DNA of 64,000 bases from Mesobacillus subterraneus (GCF_003937825.1 NZ_RSFW01000033.1:1-64000), one strand, 5' to 3'. Positions 22,389-32,695 are shown, counted from the first letter of the stretch. A program made the numbers and translations. The notes: generated by a model from the letters alone, not told the origin.

Positions 22389-23021
22389 TCATTCCGCAAC
22401 AGTCGGCTGGTCGGCTTCAAGGTCCCAGCTCAATTTTGGCCATTCCTGCTTTTTGGGTAGCTGGACGCAGCTCTCATGGATGCCATTTGCAATCGTCTTC
22501 GCCATTTTTAAGACGAGATTCAGCCTTGTATTCTGCAAGACAAAGAACTCCATGAAACCACTGACATTTACGATTCCGGTAATGTGCATATTGCCCACCT
22601 CAGGAAGATCTTTATTTACGCCGGCACCTGGCTTTACAGGTCCATTGCCGACCTGGATGGAACCCACGCTTTTTAGACGGCCAAGGCAGGCATCGATGCC
22701 AATGATAAAAGGATTGAAGTGCTTTTGCTTGATTTCCGCCAGTTTTTCTTCCATATTGACGGCATGGATGGGATCATCGAGTGTCCCATACACATGGTAG
22801 GGGGAAATCTCCTTTTCATGAAGCAGTGTACCGATTAGCGGGCCCAATGAATCACCAGTGGAGCGGTCGGTTCCAATGCAGACAAAAACGATGGGACGAG
22901 CGCTGTAATTAGGCAAATGGTCCAGGATTTCCGCTGCCAGCTTCTCAGCTGCCAGATCATCTTCATGGTTAATTTTTGCCACACTGTTTTTCCGCTCGAA
23001 AAAATGGTTTTTGAGATTCAT
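22389..23021 (-). CDS. yyaC: Sporulation protein YyaC (DUF1256, GPR-like fold)
   Basis: 210-residue protein of the YyaC family, related in fold to the germination protease GPR. Conserved features are VFVCIGTDRSTGDSLGPLIG near residues 45-65 and the Asp-containing FIIGIDACLG. In B. subtilis yyaC is a sporulation gene next to spo0J; its substrate is not established. The ATG at 23021 has AAGGAG eight bases upstream, better than the GTG three codons earlier. It is the only minus-strand gene in this stretch. Confidence 0.9.
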   Translation of the reverse strand: MNLKNHFFERKNSVAKINHEDDLAAEKLAAEILDHLPNYSARPIVFVCIGTDRSTGDSLGPLIGTLLHEKEISPYHVYGTLDDPIHAVNMEEKLAEIKQKHFNPFIIGIDACLGRLKSVGSIQVGNGPVKPGAGVNKDLPEVGNMHITGIVNVSGFMEFFVLQNTRLNLVLKMAKTIANGIHESCVQLPKKQEWPKLSWDLEADQPTVAE

Positions 23022-23410
23022 TGGCTCCACTCCTTAAAAATTCGTACTATCAGTATACGGACTTTTTTTGTAATCTATACATACCTGTAAACAGAAACAT
23101 TTAAACAGGGTCTTTAGGAGCACGGGAATAATTTTGTAGGAATAATAACCTATGAAATCTTTATTTTCGGAAGCAGGGTAAAATACGGGTATGGTCTCTG
23201 TTAAAAAGCTTTATTGTTATTGTAAAATAGAAAAGCGGTCTCGTGCAGGTCTAATTTTACAAAAGAAATCTTATGTGAAGACTGTTAATATCTCATTAAA
23301 CGTAAACAGCCTTCTTTATCTATAGTATAAAACTTGATAAAATGATTGTGTTTTAAAGAATGGTTCTACTTTGTTACATTATGTGGTGAATCCTTTTTGG
23401 TGGTGAAAAT
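23022..23410. other. Divergent intergenic region yyaC / mscS
   Basis: 389 bases, AT-rich, with no reading frame carrying a ribosome site. It must hold both promoters. I see no clean sigma-A pair, and a possible sporulation-type site before yyaC is too weak to call. No repeats or strong hairpins. Confidence 0.6.
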
Positions 23411-24319
23411 ATGACTAAAACAGAAGAGACAATAAGCAAAACGCAAGCGTTCTATAATAAATTCAGCCAAAAGCTGCTGGACGAAAATCTTTGGTTTGCC
23501 ATTGGCGAAAGTGTCCTGAAAATCGTCGCAATCTTGATCATCTCCGGATTGCTGATCCGGATTGGCAAGCTTGCGATCCATAATTTTTTCAGGATGAGAA
23601 CGAAGGCGCCTATGAGGGTTTCAGAGAGACGTGAAACGACGCTGCAAAAGCTGCTTGAAAATATCCTGACATACGTGGTCTACTTTATCACGATCATGTC
23701 GATTCTTTCGGCATTAACGATCAATGTCCAAGCTATGCTCGCTGGGGCGGGGATTGTTGGTCTGGCTGTCGGTTTCGGAGCCCAAAGTCTGGTCAAGGAT
23801 ATCATTACCGGTTTCTTCATTATATTTGAAGACCAGTTCTCGGTAGGAGATTATGTGAGAATTGGACAATTTGAAGGAACTGTGGAGGAAATCGGGCTAA
23901 GGACGACGAAGATTAAAAGCTTTACGGGAGAAATCAATATTCTTCCAAATGGCAGCATTGTAGAGGTTACGAACTTCTCACTTTACAACAGTGTTTCCGT
24001 ACTTGATATTGGAATTGCTTATGAAGGGGATATTGAATACGCGGAAAAGGTGATCCAGGAGTATCTCGAAACCACGACTGAAAAGTACCCTGAGCTCGTT
24101 AAAACACCGGAACTGTTAGGGGTACAGCAATTCGGGGCGTCAGAGGTCGTTCTGCGGATCGTGGCGGAAACTCTTCCGATGAAGCATTGGTATATGGGGA
24201 GAAAGCTGCGCAAGGATATTAAGCTTGTCCTCGATGAACACGGAATCGAGATTCCATTCCCAAGAATGGTGATGTACTCACGCCAGGAAGGCGGGGCACA
24301 AAAAGAATTCGGAAAATAA
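23411..24319 (+). CDS. Small-conductance mechanosensitive channel, MscS family
   Basis: 302-residue membrane channel that would open under membrane tension to release solutes on osmotic downshock. Three hydrophobic segments precede the pore-lining helix with its Gly/Ala pattern (MLAGAGIVGLAVGFGAQSLVKD), then the beta domain (FSVGDYVRIGQFEGTVEEIGLRTTKI) and the mixed C-terminal domain. Closest in layout to B. subtilis YkuT-type proteins. GGTGGTG precedes the ATG. It lies 16 bases before yyzM, so the two are probably co-transcribed. Confidence 0.92.
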   Translation: MTKTEETISKTQAFYNKFSQKLLDENLWFAIGESVLKIVAILIISGLLIRIGKLAIHNFFRMRTKAPMRVSERRETTLQKLLENILTYVVYFITIMSILSALTINVQAMLAGAGIVGLAVGFGAQSLVKDIITGFFIIFEDQFSVGDYVRIGQFEGTVEEIGLRTTKIKSFTGEINILPNGSIVEVTNFSLYNSVSVLDIGIAYEGDIEYAEKVIQEYLETTTEKYPELVKTPELLGVQQFGASEVVLRIVAETLPMKHWYMGRKLRKDIKLVLDEHGIEIPFPRMVMYSRQEGGAQKEFGK

Positions 24320-24335
24320 ACAGGGGGTTTTGAAT

Positions 24336-24530
24336 TTGGAGCACGAATTTCAACTTAATGACGTTGTTGAAATGAAAAAACCACATCCTTGCGGCACCAA
24401 CAAGTGGAGAGTCATCCGGCTTGGAATGGACTTCCGAATCAAATGTGAAGGCTGCCAGCACAGTGTCTTAATTCCAAGAAAAGAATTTACGAGGAAAGTG
24501 AAGAAGGTTTTATCGAAGCAGGAGGAATAA
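24336..24530 (+). CDS. yyzM: DUF951 small protein YyzM
   Basis: 64-residue protein with the family pattern FQLNDVVEMKKPHPCGTNKW and IKCEGCQHSVLIPR. The pairing of CG and CEGC suggests a small metal- or nucleic-acid-binding fold, but the function is unknown. The start is TTG; the second of two in-frame TTG codons is chosen since AGGGGG lies eight bases upstream. It follows the mscS-type gene and ends in a terminator. Confidence 0.85.
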   Translation: MEHEFQLNDVVEMKKPHPCGTNKWRVIRLGMDFRIKCEGCQHSVLIPRKEFTRKVKKVLSKQEE

Positions 24531-24547
24531 TCCTGCTTCTTTTTTTA
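24516..24547 (+). terminator. yyzM terminator
   Basis: GAAGCAGGA-ggaataa-TCCTGCTTC followed by seven T; the 5' arm overlaps the end of the gene. Confidence 0.9.
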
Positions 24548-24606
24548 CTTCAAATGTATTATTCTTATTAGTAAAACTTACAGAGACAACGTGGGGAGAT
24601 GAGGAA

Positions 24607-26607
24607 GTGGCGACAGTATATCATTCAGCTTGTCCGTTGAATTGCTGGGACAGCTGCGGGTTCCTTGTTACCGTGGAGGACGGAAAGGTGACAAAGGTTG
24701 AAGGCAATCCGGAGCATCCCATCACACAGGGGAAAATTTGCAGCCGTGGCCGGATGCTTGAGAACAGGACGAATGCCGAAGATCGACTGTTTTATCCACT
24801 GAAAAAAGTGGACGGCAGCTTCCAAAGGGTCTCATGGGAACAGGCACTCAATGAGATCGCTGAAAAGCTGGCATATTATAAAGAAACTTTTGGAACGGCT
24901 TCTGTGCTGCACAGTCATGATTATGCGAACAGCGGCCTTCTGTCAAACCTGGACAGCCGCTTCTTCAATTTATACGGCGGAGTTACGGAATTGACCGGAT
25001 CGATCTGCTGGGGAGCCGGGATTGAAGCGCAGAACTGGGACTTTGGCGATGCATACAGCCATGCACCAGCGGATTTGGCCAACAGCAACCATGTGGTCAT
25101 CTGGGGCAGGAATGTCGCACGGACCAATATGCACCTTTTTCAAAACCTGCAGAATGTGAAAAAAAATGGAACAAAGATCTATGTCATCGATCCAATTTAT
25201 AACGCCACGGCCAAGCTGGCGAACGAATATATTTCCATCAAGCCAGGTTTCGATGGTCTTCTGGCAGCGGGGATCATGAAGGAAATGCTGAGGATGAACC
25301 TGGAGGATGAGGAGTTCCTGGCAAACCATTCTGTCGGCTTCGAAGACCTAAAGGCATTGTTGGATAGCGTGACATTGGGCTATATAAGTGAAGTAACTGA
25401 AGTTCCAGTAGAAACCATCAGCCACCTTGCCGATGTGTATGCTGACCGTCCTGTTTCCACGATCATGGGCCTTGGCATGCAGCGGTATAAAAATGGCGGA
25501 AATACGATCAGGCTTCTGGATGCATTAGTGGCAATCAGCGGCAATATCGGCATTCCTGGCGGCGGTGCCAACTATGCGAACAAGCAGGTTGGACAGAGCT
25601 TTGATTATCAAAACATGACCTTGCCTGAGCGGAAAAGCTCTGCACGAACCTTCACGATGATGAGGCAGGCAGAGGGAATCCTCTCAGCTGTTGACCCGGA
25701 GATAAAAATGGGGATCGTCACGTGCGGAAATCCGCTAACACAGGTACCGGACACGAACACAGTGAAAGAAGCTTTTGAATCGCTTGAAACGCTCGTGGTC
25801 ATTGACCATTATATGACGGACACGGCGGAGCTTGCAGATTACGTGCTTCCTGCAGCGACGTCATTCGAGGTGGAGGATGTATATTACTCTTCAATGTACC
25901 ATCATTACGTGAACCATGGCCCGAAGCTCGTTGACCCGCCAGGAGAAGCGAAGCCAGATGCCTGGATTTGGGCAGAACTGGCGAAGAGATTAGGTTTTGG
26001 TGAAGAGTTTGATTTTACGAGAGAAGAATTCATGGAAATGGGTCTTGCTTCCCTGACACAGAAGGGCATTACTCTCGATAAAATCCGTGAAGAAAGATTT
26101 GCCGAGCTGCCAGTGGATGAAGTTCCATGGGCAGACCGGAACTTCAAAACGCCAAGCAGGAAATATGAATTCACTTCATCTTCAGTTGCTGACGGCTCAA
26201 TCAAGCTTTCGCTGCCAACCGAGACAAAATGGACCAATCCCGAGCTGGCGGAAAAATATCCATATACATTGCTGACGATCCACCCGTTGCGATCCAACCA
26301 TTCACAGCATTTCCACCTGTTCCAGCCAAAACCTTATGTGAAAGTGGAAATGGCCAAAAGTGTGGCTGCTGAAAAAGGCCTGCAGGAAAATGATGATGTC
26401 CGTGTCTGGAATGACAGAGGGGAAATTCATGGAAGAGTTTCAATCCTCAAGGCTGCCCATCCGGGAACCGTCAATATCGACGAAGGATTGAGCGCCAGGT
26501 TCGGAGGGTCTGTCAACCAGCTGACCTCAAGCAGGGAATCGGACAATGGCCTTGGAAGCACACTTTACGATTGCCTGGTCAATATTGAAAAAGTTGAAAA
26601 TGAATAG
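24607..26607 (+). CDS. yyaE: Molybdopterin-dependent oxidoreductase (YyaE family)
   Basis: 666-residue enzyme of the DMSO reductase/formate dehydrogenase superfamily. The N-terminus has a 4Fe-4S site C9-x3-C13-x3-C17-x27-C45, followed by the bis-MGD domains, a likely metal-ligand segment TGSICWGAG (Cys134) and the C-terminal dinucleotide domain around TIHPLRSNHSQH. No signal peptide, so it is cytoplasmic. B. subtilis YyaE has the same length and place; its substrate is unknown. The GTG start has GGGGAGA seven bases upstream. A terminator precedes it, so it has its own promoter. Confidence 0.9.
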   Translation: MATVYHSACPLNCWDSCGFLVTVEDGKVTKVEGNPEHPITQGKICSRGRMLENRTNAEDRLFYPLKKVDGSFQRVSWEQALNEIAEKLAYYKETFGTASVLHSHDYANSGLLSNLDSRFFNLYGGVTELTGSICWGAGIEAQNWDFGDAYSHAPADLANSNHVVIWGRNVARTNMHLFQNLQNVKKNGTKIYVIDPIYNATAKLANEYISIKPGFDGLLAAGIMKEMLRMNLEDEEFLANHSVGFEDLKALLDSVTLGYISEVTEVPVETISHLADVYADRPVSTIMGLGMQRYKNGGNTIRLLDALVAISGNIGIPGGGANYANKQVGQSFDYQNMTLPERKSSARTFTMMRQAEGILSAVDPEIKMGIVTCGNPLTQVPDTNTVKEAFESLETLVVIDHYMTDTAELADYVLPAATSFEVEDVYYSSMYHHYVNHGPKLVDPPGEAKPDAWIWAELAKRLGFGEEFDFTREEFMEMGLASLTQKGITLDKIREERFAELPVDEVPWADRNFKTPSRKYEFTSSSVADGSIKLSLPTETKWTNPELAEKYPYTLLTIHPLRSNHSQHFHLFQPKPYVKVEMAKSVAAEKGLQENDDVRVWNDRGEIHGRVSILKAAHPGTVNIDEGLSARFGGSVNQLTSSRESDNGLGSTLYDCLVNIEKVENE

Positions 26608-26613
26608 TTTGGT

Positions 26614-26645
26614 AACCGCACTTCTTTTGGGTGCGGTTTTCTTTT
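26614..26645 (+). terminator. yyaE terminator
   Basis: AACCGCAC-ttcttttgg-GTGCGGTT followed by TTCTTTT directly after the stop. Confidence 0.88.
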
Positions 26646-26693
26646 GTGTTAGGGGTCTGATTGAAACCCCAAAATCGAGGTGCAGAAGAAATT

Positions 26694-26930
26694 GGTCATC
26701 AATGAAGATCATTGGCGCCCTGATATCAAGGTTCTGAGAAAAAAAGGTAACCAATGAGGGCTATTGGTTACCAAAAAACATGGAGGATATAGAAAAGAGG
26801 TCACCAATGAGGGCTATTGGTGACCAAAAAACATGGGAATATAGAAAAGAGGTCACCAATAAAGGCTATTGATGACCAAAATCTATGGAAATCCAAAAAA
26901 GAGGTCACCAATAATGCCTATCTGGATGGT
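26694..26930. repeat. 52-bp-period inverted-repeat array (GGTCACCAAT type)
   Basis: Five units start at 26694, 26746, 26799, 26851 and 26903. Each is a 27-base inverted repeat (10-base arm, 7-base loop, 10-base arm) and a 25-base spacer. The middle unit reads GGTCACCAAT/ATTGGTGACC; the one before reads GGTAACCAAT/ATTGGTTACC, a compensatory change that keeps pairing. The first and last units are decayed. Spacers are also alike and end AGAAAAGA. It lies in the non-coding gap between yyaE and ychF. Confidence 0.88.
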
Positions 26931-27115
26931 AAACCTACGAACGAAGGGACCTTGGTTATCAAAGCCCATCTATGTATTTGAATTTCCCTCTGTCTGACAG
27001 CTTCCTTTTACAAGCTTGTCTTTTCTTGCTGTAATCTCTATAATTGTGAGAGGAAAAAATCGTTTAGGTGATTCTTGCTTGAATAGATACTTTTTTAAAT
27101 AGAGGAGTGACATGG

Positions 27116-28216
27116 ATGGCTTTAACAGCAGGTATTGTTGGACTTCCTAACGTCGGGAAATCAACATTGTTTAATGCGATCACACAGGCTGGTGCCGAAT
27201 CAGCCAACTATCCGTTCTGTACGATTGACCCGAATGTCGGAATCGTTGAGGTTCCTGACCATCGTTTAACTAAATTGACTGAGCTTGTCCAGCCGAAAAA
27301 GACTGTACCGACTGCTTTTGAATTCACTGACATCGCTGGGATCGTTAAAGGTGCGAGCAAAGGTGAAGGGCTCGGGAACAAGTTTCTTTCACATATTCGT
27401 CAGGTGGATGCGATCTGTCAGGTAGTGCGCTGCTTTGCAGATGACAATATCACTCACGTTGCAGGTAAAGTTGACCCTGTCTCTGATATTGAAGTCATCA
27501 ATCTTGAATTGATCCTCGCTGACCTTGAATCTGTTGAAAAAAGAATCGGCCGTGTTGAAAAGCTTGCCAAGCAAAAGGACAAAGAGGCTTCTTTCGAGCT
27601 GCCAATCCTTACTCGCCTTCGCGAGGCATTTGAAGCTGAGCAGCCAGCACGTACTGTTGAATTCACGGAAGAAGAAATGAAAGTCGTTAAGCATATGCAT
27701 TTGCTGACAATCAAGCCAATGCTGTATGTTGCCAATGTCGGCGAAGATGATGTTGCAGATCCAAGCGGCAATGAGTACGTACAGCAAGTTCGCGAATTCG
27801 CTGAAAAGGACAATGCGGAAGTAATTGTGGTTTGTGCGAAGATCGAAGAGGAAATCTCTGAACTTGAAGGCGATGAAAAGCAAATGTTCCTCGAGGAGCT
27901 TGGCATCGAAGAATCTGGTCTTGATCAGCTGATTCGCGCTGCATACAGCCTGCTTGGATTGTCCACCTACTTCACAGCTGGTGTACAAGAAGTCCGTGCC
28001 TGGACTTTCCGTCGCGGCATGAAGGCACCACAGTGTGCGGGAATCATCCACTCAGACTTCGAACGCGGATTCATCCGTGCCGAAACGGTCCATTACGATG
28101 ACCTGCTTGCAGCCGGATCGATGACAGCTGCCAAGGAAGCCGGAAAGGTACGCCTGGAAGGAAAAGAATACGAAGTGAAAGACGGAGACATCATCCACTT
28201 CCGCTTTAACGTATAA
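27116..28216 (+). CDS. ychF: Redox-regulated ATPase YchF (Obg family)
   Basis: 366-residue P-loop protein, the same length as B. subtilis YyaF. It has Walker A GLPNVGKSTL, a coiled-coil insertion and a C-terminal TGS domain (ending VKDGDIIHFRFNV). YchF prefers ATP over GTP, associates with ribosomes and affects oxidative-stress response. The ATG at 27116 has AGAGGAG eight bases upstream; an in-frame GTG three codons earlier sits too close to that site. It is followed by a terminator and then the rpsF operon. Confidence 0.96.
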   Translation: MALTAGIVGLPNVGKSTLFNAITQAGAESANYPFCTIDPNVGIVEVPDHRLTKLTELVQPKKTVPTAFEFTDIAGIVKGASKGEGLGNKFLSHIRQVDAICQVVRCFADDNITHVAGKVDPVSDIEVINLELILADLESVEKRIGRVEKLAKQKDKEASFELPILTRLREAFEAEQPARTVEFTEEEMKVVKHMHLLTIKPMLYVANVGEDDVADPSGNEYVQQVREFAEKDNAEVIVVCAKIEEEISELEGDEKQMFLEELGIEESGLDQLIRAAYSLLGLSTYFTAGVQEVRAWTFRRGMKAPQCAGIIHSDFERGFIRAETVHYDDLLAAGSMTAAKEAGKVRLEGKEYEVKDGDIIHFRFNV

Positions 28217-28230
28217 TAAAGAAATGAGTG

Positions 28231-28262
28231 AGCCCTGCCAAAATTGCAGGGCTTTATTTTTT
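28231..28262 (+). terminator. ychF terminator
   Basis: AGCCCTGC-caaaatt-GCAGGGCT followed by TTATTTTTT. Confidence 0.88.
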
Positions 28263-28402
28263 AACTAATATGCTTGGACAAAAACACGAACATATGTTAG
28301 TATTTATTTATAGGAAGTGATAGAACAGAATCGTTTTTACATAGCATTGCTTTTGGAAATGTTCTGTGATATAATTTCATCTTGTGAGTAATTAAACAAT
28401 TA

Positions 28403-28438
28403 CTCCTTGCCCTGTGGGGCCGTTTAGACCAAAAGGAG
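28403..28438 (+). promoter_or_regulatory. Candidate S6:S18 autoregulatory RNA in the rpsF leader
   Basis: CTCCTT pairs with AAGGAG, which contains the rpsF Shine-Dalgarno sequence. The enclosed segment has a small GCCC/GGGC stem followed by CCG. A leader with a CCG bulge bound by the S6-S18 complex is known for this operon in Bacillus; the match here is by eye only. Confidence 0.55.
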
Positions 28439-28447
28439 GTGACAGTG

Positions 28448-28735
28448 ATGAGAAAGTACGAAATTATGTACATCATCCGCCCAAATATTGAAGAGGAAGC
28501 TAAGAAGGCTCTTACTGAGCGTTTCAGTGGTATCCTAACAGAAAACGGTGCGGAAGTTTCAGAAGCTAAAGAGTGGGGCAAACGCCGTCTTGCTTATGAA
28601 ATCAATGATTTCCGTGATGGCTACTACCAGCTTGTTAAGGTAAGCGCTACTCCGGCAGCAGTTGAGGAATTCTCTCGTCTTGCTAAAATCAACGAAGATA
28701 TCCTTCGCCACATCGTAATCAAAGAAGAAGAATAA
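28448..28735 (+). CDS. rpsF: 30S ribosomal protein S6
   Basis: 95-residue S6 ([20 protein letters not shown]...), the same length as in B. subtilis. It binds S18 in the platform of the small subunit. AAGGAGG lies eight bases before the ATG at 28448; upstream in-frame GTG codons overlap that site and are rejected. First gene of rpsF-ssb-rpsR. Confidence 0.97.
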   Translation: MRKYEIMYIIRPNIEEEAKKALTERFSGILTENGAEVSEAKEWGKRRLAYEINDFRDGYYQLVKVSATPAAVEEFSRLAKINEDILRHIVIKEEE

Positions 28736-28769
28736 TAAATAGATTTAAATATAAACTTTCAGCCGAATT

Positions 28770-28785
28770 TGTTTCACATGAAACA
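28770..28785. other. parS site between rpsF and ssb
   Basis: TGTTTCACATGAAACA has one change (A for G at the centre) from the parS consensus and is otherwise palindromic. It lies in the 79-base gap before ssb. Confidence 0.8.
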
Positions 28786-28814
28786 TTCGATCTGGGGGGA
28801 AGGAGTTGATTCTG

Positions 28815-29297
28815 ATGATGAATCGTGTCATTCTTGTCGGCCGTTTGACTAAGGATCCTGAATTACGTTTCACACCGAATGGAGTTGCAGTTGCTACTTT
28901 CACTCTTGCGGTAAATCGTGCATTTACCAACCAGCAGGGGGAAAGAGAAGCGGACTTCATTAACTGTGTGGTATGGCGCCGTCCAGCTGAGAACGTTGCT
29001 AACTTCCTGAAGAAAGGAAGCCTTGCAGGTGTAGATGGCCGCGTTCAAACTCGCAGCTATGATGGACAAGATGGTAAGCGTGTATACGTGACTGAAGTCC
29101 TTGCTGAGAGTGTTCAGTTCCTTGAGCCAAAAGGACAGTCCTCGGACAGAGGGGATAACAATTATTCCCGCCAAAATGATCAAGGTTCCGCATTCGGGAA
29201 TCAGAATCAACGCCAAAACAGCTATACAAAAGTAGATGAAGATCCATTTGCAGGTGGCGGCCAAATCGACATTTCAGATGATGATCTTCCATTCTAA
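28815..29297 (+). CDS. ssb: Single-stranded DNA-binding protein SsbA
   Basis: 160-residue SSB with an N-terminal OB fold ([39 protein letters not shown]), a Gln/Asn/Gly-rich linker and the acidic tail DISDDDLPF that recruits repair and replication partners. The ATG at 28815 has AAGGAG nine bases upstream. It is in the classic rpsF-ssb-rpsR operon. Confidence 0.97.
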   Translation: MMNRVILVGRLTKDPELRFTPNGVAVATFTLAVNRAFTNQQGEREADFINCVVWRRPAENVANFLKKGSLAGVDGRVQTRSYDGQDGKRVYVTEVLAESVQFLEPKGQSSDRGDNNYSRQNDQGSAFGNQNQRQNSYTKVDEDPFAGGGQIDISDDDLPF

Positions 29298-29585
<288 letters not shown>

Positions 29586-29597
29586 TGATCGGATTTT

Positions 29598-29627
29598 AAA
29601 AGGCAGCGGGGCTTCCCGCTGCCTTTT
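29598..29627 (+). terminator. rpsR terminator
   Basis: AAAGGCAGCGGG-gctt-CCCGCTGCCTTT with flanking A and T runs. Confidence 0.92.
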
Positions 29628-29749
29628 ATATTAGCATTTGGCACTTCGTTTGCTTGTCCGATGTTTTGAAGCTAAAATAGTTCTTATCGGTTCTTTTATT
29701 GTTCGGAACCGAAATTGCAAGAAGCAAGCGTAACTTTTTGAGGTGACTT

Positions 29750-30691
29750 ATGAAAAATACATATAAGCTGACAGAAGGAGCCGTCCTGTTAGCGATTTTT
29801 GCTGTTTTATTATTGATTACACTTTATGTTCCCGTGCTGGGCACGGTAGTATTGTTTTTCCTTTCGCTGCCGTTCATGTTGTTCGGGGCGAAATATGATG
29901 GAAAAAGCACGGCTGTTTTTACAATTGCAGCGGTGTTGATCTCGTTGATTCTTGGTTCGTTCCTTGCCATACCGATGGCTTTGGCATTTGGCGCTACTGG
30001 TGCTGTAATGGGCTATATGGTGAGGGAAGGGAAAAGCAGGGAAGCGTCCTATATTGCCGGTTCAGTCGTGTTTCTAGTTAATATTGTGGCACAATATGCA
30101 TTGTCTATTGTCTTGTTTAATATCAATGCGATTGAAGAAATGGTGGAAATCTTACGCGCTTCCGTTGACCAGTCGATCAAGTTGATGGAACAATTGGGCC
30201 AAGCTCCTGATCAAAAGGTCGTCGATCAATTAGCATTAATGGTGGACATGGTTGAAACACTCGTGCCGAGCATGTTCGTCATGGCGGCTTTTAGTATCAC
30301 GTTCCTGCTTCAGCTTGCTGCTGTTCCATTCCTAAAACGCTTTGGTGTGAAGGTGCCGAATTGGCGTCCGTTCAGGGAATTACAATTTCCTAAGAGCATC
30401 CTATGGTATTACCTCATTGCAATGGTCGCAGCATTGATCATGCAGCCGGAAGAGGGGACTTACTGGTATTGGGCCATTTCCAATCTGACGTTCATCCTGC
30501 AAATGCTGATGGTCCTGCAAGGGCTCTCCCTGGTGTTTTATTTTACCCACCTGAAAGGGTATTCCAAGGCTATTCCTATTATTGTAGTTGTCCTTCTCTT
30601 CCTCTTCCCATTTGTTCTTTATATTGTGAGGATATTAGGTATAATTGATTTAGGGTTTGACTTAAGAAAACGTCTTGGGGAGAAGAAGTAA
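29750..30691 (+). CDS. yybS: YybS family membrane protein (DUF2232)
   Basis: 313-residue integral membrane protein with about eight hydrophobic segments and a soluble loop around residues 130-170. It matches B. subtilis YybS in position and pattern (N-terminal TEGAVLLAIFAVLLLITLY). DUF2232 proteins resemble the substrate-binding S components of energy-coupling transporters, but no ligand is known. GAGGTGA precedes the ATG. It is 30 bases before gdpP and probably in the same transcript. Confidence 0.88.
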   Translation: MKNTYKLTEGAVLLAIFAVLLLITLYVPVLGTVVLFFLSLPFMLFGAKYDGKSTAVFTIAAVLISLILGSFLAIPMALAFGATGAVMGYMVREGKSREASYIAGSVVFLVNIVAQYALSIVLFNINAIEEMVEILRASVDQSIKLMEQLGQAPDQKVVDQLALMVDMVETLVPSMFVMAAFSITFLLQLAAVPFLKRFGVKVPNWRPFRELQFPKSILWYYLIAMVAALIMQPEEGTYWYWAISNLTFILQMLMVLQGLSLVFYFTHLKGYSKAIPIIVVVLLFLFPFVLYIVRILGIIDLGFDLRKRLGEKK

Positions 30692-30721
30692 TCAGAAACT
30701 AACGCTTTAGGAGCTGAGCAC

Positions 30722-32695
30722 ATGCCTTCTTATTTAGAGAGGCGGCAAATACGTTATCCATTGTATGGATTGATGGCCGTAACACTGGTGCTAATTGGAT
30801 TTCTGTCTTACTATAACTGGATTATAGGAGCAGCAGGGTTCATTCTCACTGGCCTGTTGATATATCTCATTTTTCAAGTGAACCATAAAATAAGGCAGGA
30901 GACAGAGGAGTATATTTCGACGCTGTCTTATCGGGTTAAAAAGGTCGGCGAAGAAGCGTTAATGGAAATGCCGATCGGGATCATGCTGATCAACGATGAT
31001 TATTACATTGAATGGACCAACCCGTTCATTGCTTCCTGCTTCAATGAAGACACGCTGGTCGGCAGGTCTTTGTATGACGTGGCTGATGCGGTTGTTCCAT
31101 TGATCAAGCAAGAAGTGGAAACGGAAATCATCACGCTGCACGACCGGAAATTCAGGGTCATCCATAAGCCCGAGGAGCGTCTGCTCTACTTTTTCGATGT
31201 GACCGAACAGGCGGAAATCGAAAAGATGTACCATGATGAGCGTACGGTCATTGCAATTATCTACCTTGATAATTACGAAGAATTGACGCAGGGAATGGAT
31301 GATCAGACGAAAAGCAGCTTAAACAGCCTCGTTACGTCCATTTTAAATAAATGGGCAACCAATAATGGCGTTTTCCTCAAGAGGGTTTCTTCCGAAAGAT
31401 TCATCGCGGTCTTTAGTGAACATATTCTCCATCTGCTAGAAAAAGGCAAATTCACCATCCTTGATGAAGTAAGGGAAACATCATCCAAGCAAAATGTGCC
31501 ACTGACACTGAGTATCGGCGTTGGGACTGGGTATGCATCTTTGCCGGAACTTGGTACACAGGCGCAGTCCAGCCTCGACCTTGCTTTAGGACGCGGCGGA
31601 GACCAGGTGGCTATCAAGCAGCCAAACGGCAAGGTGAAATTCTACGGAGGCAAGACGAACCCTGTTGAAAAACGGACACGGGTCAGAGCGCGCGTTATTT
31701 CCCATGCTTTAAAGGAATTGGTCAGTGAAAGCGACAAGGTCCTGATTATGGGCCATAAACATCCTGATATGGATGCCATCGGTTCAGCAATCGGAATTCT
31801 CAAGGTCGCCCAAATGAATAAGCGTGAAGGCTTCATTGTTTATAATAAGAATGAAATTGATACGGGCGTACAGCGCCTGATGGATGAAATCAAGCAGAAT
31901 GAGACATTGTACTCGCGCTTCATTACACCAGAACAGGCATATGAAATTGCCTCAGACGATACTCTGCTTGTCGTCGTCGATACACATAAACCGTCACTGG
32001 TGATTGATGAAAGGCTGCTGAACCGGATCGAGAATGTCATCGTGATTGATCATCATCGCCGCGGTGAGGAATTCATCAAGAATCCGCTGCTCGTCTATAT
32101 GGAACCATATGCTTCATCTACAGCAGAACTGGTGACCGAGCTGCTTGAATACCAGCCGAAAAACGGAAAGATCCAGATGCTTGAGGCAACTGCTTTATTG
32201 GCAGGGATTATTGTCGATACGAAGAGCTTTACGCTAAGGACCGGCGCACGTACCTTTGATGCAGCATCTTATCTGCGCAGCCATGGTGCAGATACGGTTC
32301 TCGTCCAGAGGTTCTTGAAGGAAGATATTAATACGTATGTTAAAAGAGCAAAGATCATTGAAAATGTTTATTTTTACCGGGATGGCATCGTTATTTCAAA
32401 AAACAATGAAAATGAATACTGCGATCAGGTGCTTATTGCTCAGGCGGCTGATACACTTTTGACGATGGACGGAGTATCCGCCTCATTCGTCATCTCGAAA
32501 AAAGCAGACGATACAATCGGGATCAGCGCAAGGTCTCTTGGCGAGATCAATGTCCAGGTTGTCATGGAGAACCTCGAGGGAGGCGGTCATTTAACCAATG
32601 CCGCTACACAAATGTATGACATTTCAGTTGAGGAAGCGGAGACTCTTTTACACAATGCAATAGATGACTATTTAGAAGGGGGACAAAAAGAATGA
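30722..32695 (+). CDS. gdpP: Cyclic-di-AMP phosphodiesterase GdpP
   Basis: 657-residue membrane enzyme that hydrolyses c-di-AMP. Two N-terminal membrane helices (about residues 15-55) are followed by a PAS-like domain, a degenerate GGDEF domain and the DHH/DHHA1 catalytic module. Metal-binding motifs visible are [13 protein letters not shown] and [10 protein letters not shown], and the DHHA1 part has GGGHLTNAA. c-di-AMP controls potassium and cell-wall homeostasis in firmicutes. AGGAG lies 8 bases before the ATG, and its stop overlaps rplI by four bases. Confidence 0.96.
   Translation: MPSYLERRQIRYPLYGLMAVTLVLIGFLSYYNWIIGAAGFILTGLLIYLIFQVNHKIRQETEEYISTLSYRVKKVGEEALMEMPIGIMLINDDYYIEWTNPFIASCFNEDTLVGRSLYDVADAVVPLIKQEVETEIITLHDRKFRVIHKPEERLLYFFDVTEQAEIEKMYHDERTVIAIIYLDNYEELTQGMDDQTKSSLNSLVTSILNKWATNNGVFLKRVSSERFIAVFSEHILHLLEKGKFTILDEVRETSSKQNVPLTLSIGVGTGYASLPELGTQAQSSLDLALGRGGDQVAIKQPNGKVKFYGGKTNPVEKRTRVRARVISHALKELVSESDKVLIMGHKHPDMDAIGSAIGILKVAQMNKREGFIVYNKNEIDTGVQRLMDEIKQNETLYSRFITPEQAYEIASDDTLLVVVDTHKPSLVIDERLLNRIENVIVIDHHRRGEEFIKNPLLVYMEPYASSTAELVTELLEYQPKNGKIQMLEATALLAGIIVDTKSFTLRTGARTFDAASYLRSHGADTVLVQRFLKEDINTYVKRAKIIENVYFYRDGIVISKNNENEYCDQVLIAQAADTLLTMDGVSASFVISKKADDTIGISARSLGEINVQVVMENLEGGGHLTNAATQMYDISVEEAETLLHNAIDDYLEGGQKE

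Noticed and set aside
23031-23090. Sigma-F-type promoter before yyaC
   Set aside because: A GTATA element at a suitable distance exists, but the -10 lacks the GG of the consensus; too weak to annotate.
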